Under the pieces are notes generated by a model, which was not told the origin of the DNA, made no database searches, and saw nothing but the letters and a program-made list of their open reading frames with translations. A stretch of DNA of 64,000 nucleotides. Origin: Streptomyces sp. DvalAA-43 (GTDB lineage: Bacteria > Actinomycetota > Actinomycetes > Streptomycetales > Streptomycetaceae). The stretch covers positions 1 through 64,000 of the forward strand of contig NZ_FMBW01000063.1 in NCBI RefSeq assembly GCF_900091725.1. Direction: 5' to 3'. Numbering within the stretch: the first letter of the stretch is position 1; each line of letters starts with the position of its first letter. Made by a program: the position numbers and the translations under genes. Below are positions 60,556 through 64,000 of the stretch, piece by piece.

Positions 60556-60706
60556 GGCTCAACGGTAGACCGGTCGACGAAGGGGGGGCGTGTCACTGAA
60601 GCACGATCATTTCTCGGAGCAGCTCGAATCCGGCTCGCCCGTAGTTCAGGAGGCCGACGGCCCGGTTGTGTGTGCGTGGCGGCAGTTCGGGGTGCAAGCT
60701 ACCGGG

Positions 60707-61588
60707 GTGAATAGGGAAGAGGTTGACGCGCGGTTGGTGGCTCGATTCGGCCCCGAGGCCGAGGGTTGGCTCGCTGAGGTTCCGAGCCTCGCTGCGCGGC
60801 TGGCCGCGCAGTGGGGTTTCGTGCTCGGTGAGCTGTTCGAGAGTGGAGCCTCCTCTGTCGTCTTCCGCTGTCAATGGCGGGACGGAACGCCAGCGGTTCT
60901 CAAACTCAGCCCGGATCGGGCGCTGTTGACCAAGCAGGTGGAGATGTTGCGCGTGTTCGCGCCGTCGGGCCGGGTGCCGGCCGTACTGTCTGCCGACGCG
61001 GAGGCCGGGGCGATGGTGCTGGAGGAGGTTCTGCCCGGCACCGAGGCCGAGGTCATGCCGCAGACGTCGTTGCCGCAGCAGTGGGGAGAGTTGCTTGCCG
61101 CACTGCACGCCGTGGCCCCACCCGCGCACTGGCCACTGGATCTGCGCGGTCGGTGTGACGAGGCCTTCGTCCGGATCGGCCGGCGACTGTCCGAGCCGGC
61201 CATCGGCGCACGGATCGACCAGGCCGCGTGGCAGCGGGCGATACGGCGCTGCGAGACGTTGCTGGACAGTCAGGCCAGGCGCGTGTTGCTGCACGGCGAT
61301 CTGCACCTCGGCAACGTCCTGGACGGCGGCCCGTCGCGCGGTCTGATCGCGATCGACCCCAAGGCATGCATGGGCGACCCGTGTTTCGACGCCGTCGACT
61401 ACGTGGTGGCCGGCGCCGGACAAGAGGGGGTCGAGGCCCGTTGCCAGCGGGTGGCGACCGCGTGCGGGCTCGATGGGGACCGGTTGTATGCCTGGAGCCG
61501 AGTGATCGCACCAATGGCAGCCATCGCGCATCTCACCTATGACGGTCCAGAGCCGGTGATCGACGAACTGCTCGCCCTGTCCTGCTGA
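60707..61588 (+). CDS. APH(6)/streptomycin 6-kinase-type phosphotransferase
   Basis: 293 residues from GTG 60707; the frame is open back to 60590 but that part is not protein-like. Kinase-like fold of the APH_6 (streptomycin/hydroxyurea) family: RLAAQWGFVLGELFESGASS, RDGTPAVLKLSPDRALLTKQ (Lys near 65), VLEEVLPGTEAEVM, the catalytic loop HGDLHLGNVLDG (about 200) and metal-binding IDPKACMGDPCFDAVDY. Phosphorylates the 6-hydroxyl of streptomycin-type substrates in known members; many Streptomyces paralogues have no tested substrate. No streptomycin cluster is seen nearby. Length is about 10-15 residues below the longest members. Confidence 0.88.
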   Translation: MNREEVDARLVARFGPEAEGWLAEVPSLAARLAAQWGFVLGELFESGASSVVFRCQWRDGTPAVLKLSPDRALLTKQVEMLRVFAPSGRVPAVLSADAEAGAMVLEEVLPGTEAEVMPQTSLPQQWGELLAALHAVAPPAHWPLDLRGRCDEAFVRIGRRLSEPAIGARIDQAAWQRAIRRCETLLDSQARRVLLHGDLHLGNVLDGGPSRGLIAIDPKACMGDPCFDAVDYVVAGAGQEGVEARCQRVATACGLDGDRLYAWSRVIAPMAAIAHLTYDGPEPVIDELLALSC

Positions 61589-62130
61589 TCCCACGCGCAT
61601 ATCCGTTCCTGACGGTCAGAGTGGCCTCTGTTCTCGTCAGCCCACATGTCGTGCCGCCCGGCGGGTCGCTCCCAGACACCCTGCTTCGGCGTAGGGCTCG
61701 GATTTCACGCGCTGACCGAAGTCGGGCGCGTCGGTCATGAGACCGCCACCGAGGTAGGGCCCGATTGGTCACAAGCGCTCATTCGGCGGCTTTTCCGTCA
61801 CCAGAAACGAAGATCGGCAGTCCCCGGTTCTCTGGGGCGATTCCATAAAGGAATGGCCAGTACATCAGCGGCGCCCGCAATCAGGTCGAGGACATGATCG
61901 GGACCGGTCACCGGCAGGCCCAGAGCGCCCTCGACAACACTGCCGTCCCCCGACCGGTACACCGGTACGCACCCGACCGCACCGGCTCACCCAGCACGCC
62001 GGCTGCCATCGGACGCTCTCTCATCGCATACGCATACGCATACGCCTACGCATACGCATACGAACCCTGACTGCGATCAGAACAACATGTCCAGTCACGT
62101 ATGGAACCACAACACTTCTGGAGGGTGATC
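61589..62130. other. Intergenic region with a hexamer repeat
   Basis: Contains a possible 58-codon frame (ATG 61894 to TGA 62070) that ends in the CATACG repeat (reading alternate Ala-Tyr), without a convincing ribosome site. Otherwise nothing clear. The right end holds the leader of the 62131 gene. Confidence 0.35.
62025..62062. repeat. Tandem CGCATA hexamer, six units
   Basis: CGCATA is repeated six times with one unit changed to CGCCTA (fourth). Such an AT-containing microsatellite stands out in this GC-rich DNA and could be slippage-prone. Confidence 0.85.
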
Positions 62131-64000
62131 ATGGGTGTTCAGGAAGAGGCGCGGGTGTGGGCGGATCGGTTCCCTGACCCTGTTGTGGTCCGGCAGCGAC
62201 GGGGCCCGGTGCCGGACAGCCTCGTACGGCTGGCCGACGGCCTCGCCGACCAGGCGTGCCGGCAGAGGCTGGCGCGGCTGACCATGGGACCGCCCGGACA
62301 CCCCGGCCTGGACGGGGCACAGGTCGTGACCGCCACCGATTACCGGCCGTACGAGTCACCGGGGATCCCCAGCTCGCCGGAGGGCGACCGTCTCTGCGCG
62401 GAGTTCATGGACGCGCTGTTCAGCGACGAGGTCACCAAGAGCGTTCAGGAGAGCGGCCCGATGGCGATCCTGGCCGCCACGGACGCCGTCCGGCAGATTC
62501 TGGCCCGCCCCGGCAATCCCGTGGGGAACCGGCTGGCCGCGCTCGCCGCCGCCATTCCCGCCAAGGGCGGCGAGGCCGGGCCGGTCATCGCCGAGTACGT
62601 CGCGCGGCACGCCATGGACGCCACCCAGGCCGCGTTGATGGCGGTTCGTGACTATTGGGGCAGCATCAACACGTTCTGGCTCCCCCGGGGAGCCGGTGAG
62701 TTCCTGGACCTGTTCGGCGCCGTGTTCATCCTCGCCAGCGCCATCGACTACGCCGGTGCCTCCGACGACTCCGGGGCGGGCGGGCGCGACCTGCATGTCA
62801 AGGCCGCTGGCGAGGGGACCGTTGCCGTGGCCGGCCGCGCCGCCGACCTCGCGTTCCAGGAGACCGTCCTGACGTGTGGGGTGATGCTCGCCAAGGACGC
62901 CCTGCGCGATGTCGCCGACCCGCTCCCCGACCCCCACCGGTATCTGGCCGACGCGGGCGGTGCGCCGACCCCGCACGAGTACCGGTGGGCCCGGTGGTGG
63001 GACGCGGCCATGCTGCCCTATTTCCGTCTGGGCTTCGGCTCACCGTCGTACCGGATGCTCGACGACGACGGCACCGGAACCTTCGACGCCGCTTTCCGCT
63101 GCCACCGGATCCGCCGTGCGATCGACAACTCCTACCGTTACAACGAGATCATCGGCATCCTCACCGACTACGCCCAGGAGGAAACCTGCAACGAGGCGTT
63201 GCTGGCCGTCGCCGCGGGAGGAGTCCGGGCGCTCACCGGATACGCCACGGCGTGCGCCCGAGTCGTCGATGACGTCCTGGTGTGCGACTGCGGCGAAGAC
63301 GGTCACGAGGAGGTGGCCGAGACGGCCATGGGCGCGCTGGCCTGGTATCTGGTGACCCCGCGCTACGGCGTCCGCGCCCAGCTGAGCGCGCTGTCCACCG
63401 CCGGAGGCGACTTTCAGCGGGCGTTCTCCCTGAACACGGCAGGGTCACAGTTCGGCTCGATCGCGCGGACCAGGCTGGCCGACGGAGACATGCTCCACGG
63501 CCCCGGCTGGGAACCGCTGTGGCACGAAGACGGCACACCCGAAACGCACTGGGCCGATCAACTTGCCGAACGTGCCGCACGCCGCGTCGTCACCACCGGC
63601 ACCGGCACCGCACGCGCCTGTGCCACCGCGGCGCACAAGGCCATCAGTGCCTGTGCCACGACCACGCCCGACAGGCTGCCGCAACTGGCATCCCTTTGGC
63701 GTGAGCTGTTCCTGACCGCTGCCGCCCTCACCGTCGACACCACCACCGACACCACCACCGACGATGTCGTCACCCGACTCGCCGACCTGACGGCCCGCAT
63801 CTGGGAGCACGTCATCACCGGCCCCGGAATCGCTCCCAGCCCGCCCGGCAACGCCGACGCCGTCCTGTCGATCGACACCTACCAGGCTGTCTGGGACAGC
63901 TACTCCCTGCCGCCCCGGCAGGGAATCCGCATCCGCCGAGCGTTCATCGGCACGCTGACCAGCAGCGTGGAACTCAGTGGAATCGGCCCGTGCAGCCGGC
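62131..64000 (+). CDS. Large unrecognised protein (partial, runs off right edge; 623 codons visible)
   Basis: Starts at ATG 62131 with GGAGG six to seven bases upstream; the frame stays open to the window end. Predominantly helical: DPVVVRQRRGPVPDSLVRLA, LCAEFMDALFSDEVTKSVQE, EYVARHAMDATQAALMAVRD, then FRCHRIRRAIDNSYRYNEII with GILTDYAQEETCNEALLAVA, and ACARVVDDVLVCDCGEDGHE. The acidic, Asn-containing helix around 63115-63215 has a faint likeness to the second metal-binding region of class I terpenoid synthases, and a DD-x-x-x-x-D-C-x-E-D element follows. But the order of motifs does not match, so I give no function. No signal peptide or transmembrane helix in the visible part. Confidence 0.7.
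   Translation, partial: MGVQEEARVWADRFPDPVVVRQRRGPVPDSLVRLADGLADQACRQRLARLTMGPPGHPGLDGAQVVTATDYRPYESPGIPSSPEGDRLCAEFMDALFSDEVTKSVQESGPMAILAATDAVRQILARPGNPVGNRLAALAAAIPAKGGEAGPVIAEYVARHAMDATQAALMAVRDYWGSINTFWLPRGAGEFLDLFGAVFILASAIDYAGASDDSGAGGRDLHVKAAGEGTVAVAGRAADLAFQETVLTCGVMLAKDALRDVADPLPDPHRYLADAGGAPTPHEYRWARWWDAAMLPYFRLGFGSPSYRMLDDDGTGTFDAAFRCHRIRRAIDNSYRYNEIIGILTDYAQEETCNEALLAVAAGGVRALTGYATACARVVDDVLVCDCGEDGHEEVAETAMGALAWYLVTPRYGVRAQLSALSTAGGDFQRAFSLNTAGSQFGSIARTRLADGDMLHGPGWEPLWHEDGTPETHWADQLAERAARRVVTTGTGTARACATAAHKAISACATTTPDRLPQLASLWRELFLTAAALTVDTTTDTTTDDVVTRLADLTARIWEHVITGPGIAPSPPGNADAVLSIDTYQAVWDSYSLPPRQGIRIRRAFIGTLTSSVELSGIGPCSR

Noticed and set aside
62025-62062. CRISPR-like repeat
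   Set aside because: The CGCATA units are contiguous hexamers without spacers; a microsatellite, not an array.
1-64000. tRNA, rRNA or prophage integration site
   Set aside because: I looked for cloverleaf-like segments near the IS remnants and region borders and saw none; no integrase gene is present.

Overview
The window is high-GC actinobacterial DNA and is most consistent with a Streptomyces chromosome, probably partly in an arm. Evidence: strong third-position G/C bias, GTG starts, a type VII (ESX/WXG100) secretion locus, a gamma-butyrolactone-receptor-type regulator, a PF04672-type methyltransferase, and many secreted proteases and lipoproteins. I see no tRNA, rRNA or CRISPR array.

Region 1 (1-13133) is a type VII secretion cluster read mainly leftward: two WXG100-size proteins, the EccD membrane channel, an unusual AAA+ ATPase fused to a long N-terminal parallel beta-helix, another small WXG100-like protein, a 150-aa WXG100-like protein, the EccC FtsK/SpoIIIE-type ATPase, and a large WXG-headed, proline/glycine-rich protein that runs off the left edge and is a candidate secreted effector. 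One gene (6939-7568) is read rightward inside the cluster. EccB, EccE and mycosin are not in the window.

Region 2 (13829-19687) is a three-gene locus matching the described CATRA conflict system: a TPR-CHAT (caspase-like) protease read leftward, and divergently a small CATRA-associated protein overlapping a membrane-anchored CATRA protein.

Region 3 (about 19700-43900) is accessory DNA rich in decayed genes. It has broken IS110, IS982, IS701 and IS5-type transposases; broken AraC, carboxymuconolactone-decarboxylase-like, secreted-protein, GNAT, NADPH:F420-reductase-like and LysR genes; and intact islands. The islands include a DnaB-like ATPase, a nucleoside-deoxyribosyltransferase-like protein, an SDR, a DinB-like protein, a TetR/hydrolase operon with a palindromic operator, a secreted ricin-lectin protein, a CdiI-type immunity protein, a DUF4232-like lipoprotein, a MerR-sliding-clamp fusion with a textbook 19-bp-spacer promoter, a TMEM175-like channel and a SAM methyltransferase.

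Region 4 (about 44000-64000) is mostly intact: two secreted trypsin-like proteases sharing a YWTPERM pro-segment motif, a VanX-like dipeptidase, two membrane proteins, an ankyrin/HEAT protein, an ScbR-like receptor next to a HAD phosphatase, a lipoprotein M1 peptidase, a surface-anchored protein, an FtsW/RodA paralogue, an APH(6)-type kinase, and an unrecognised large protein running off the right edge.
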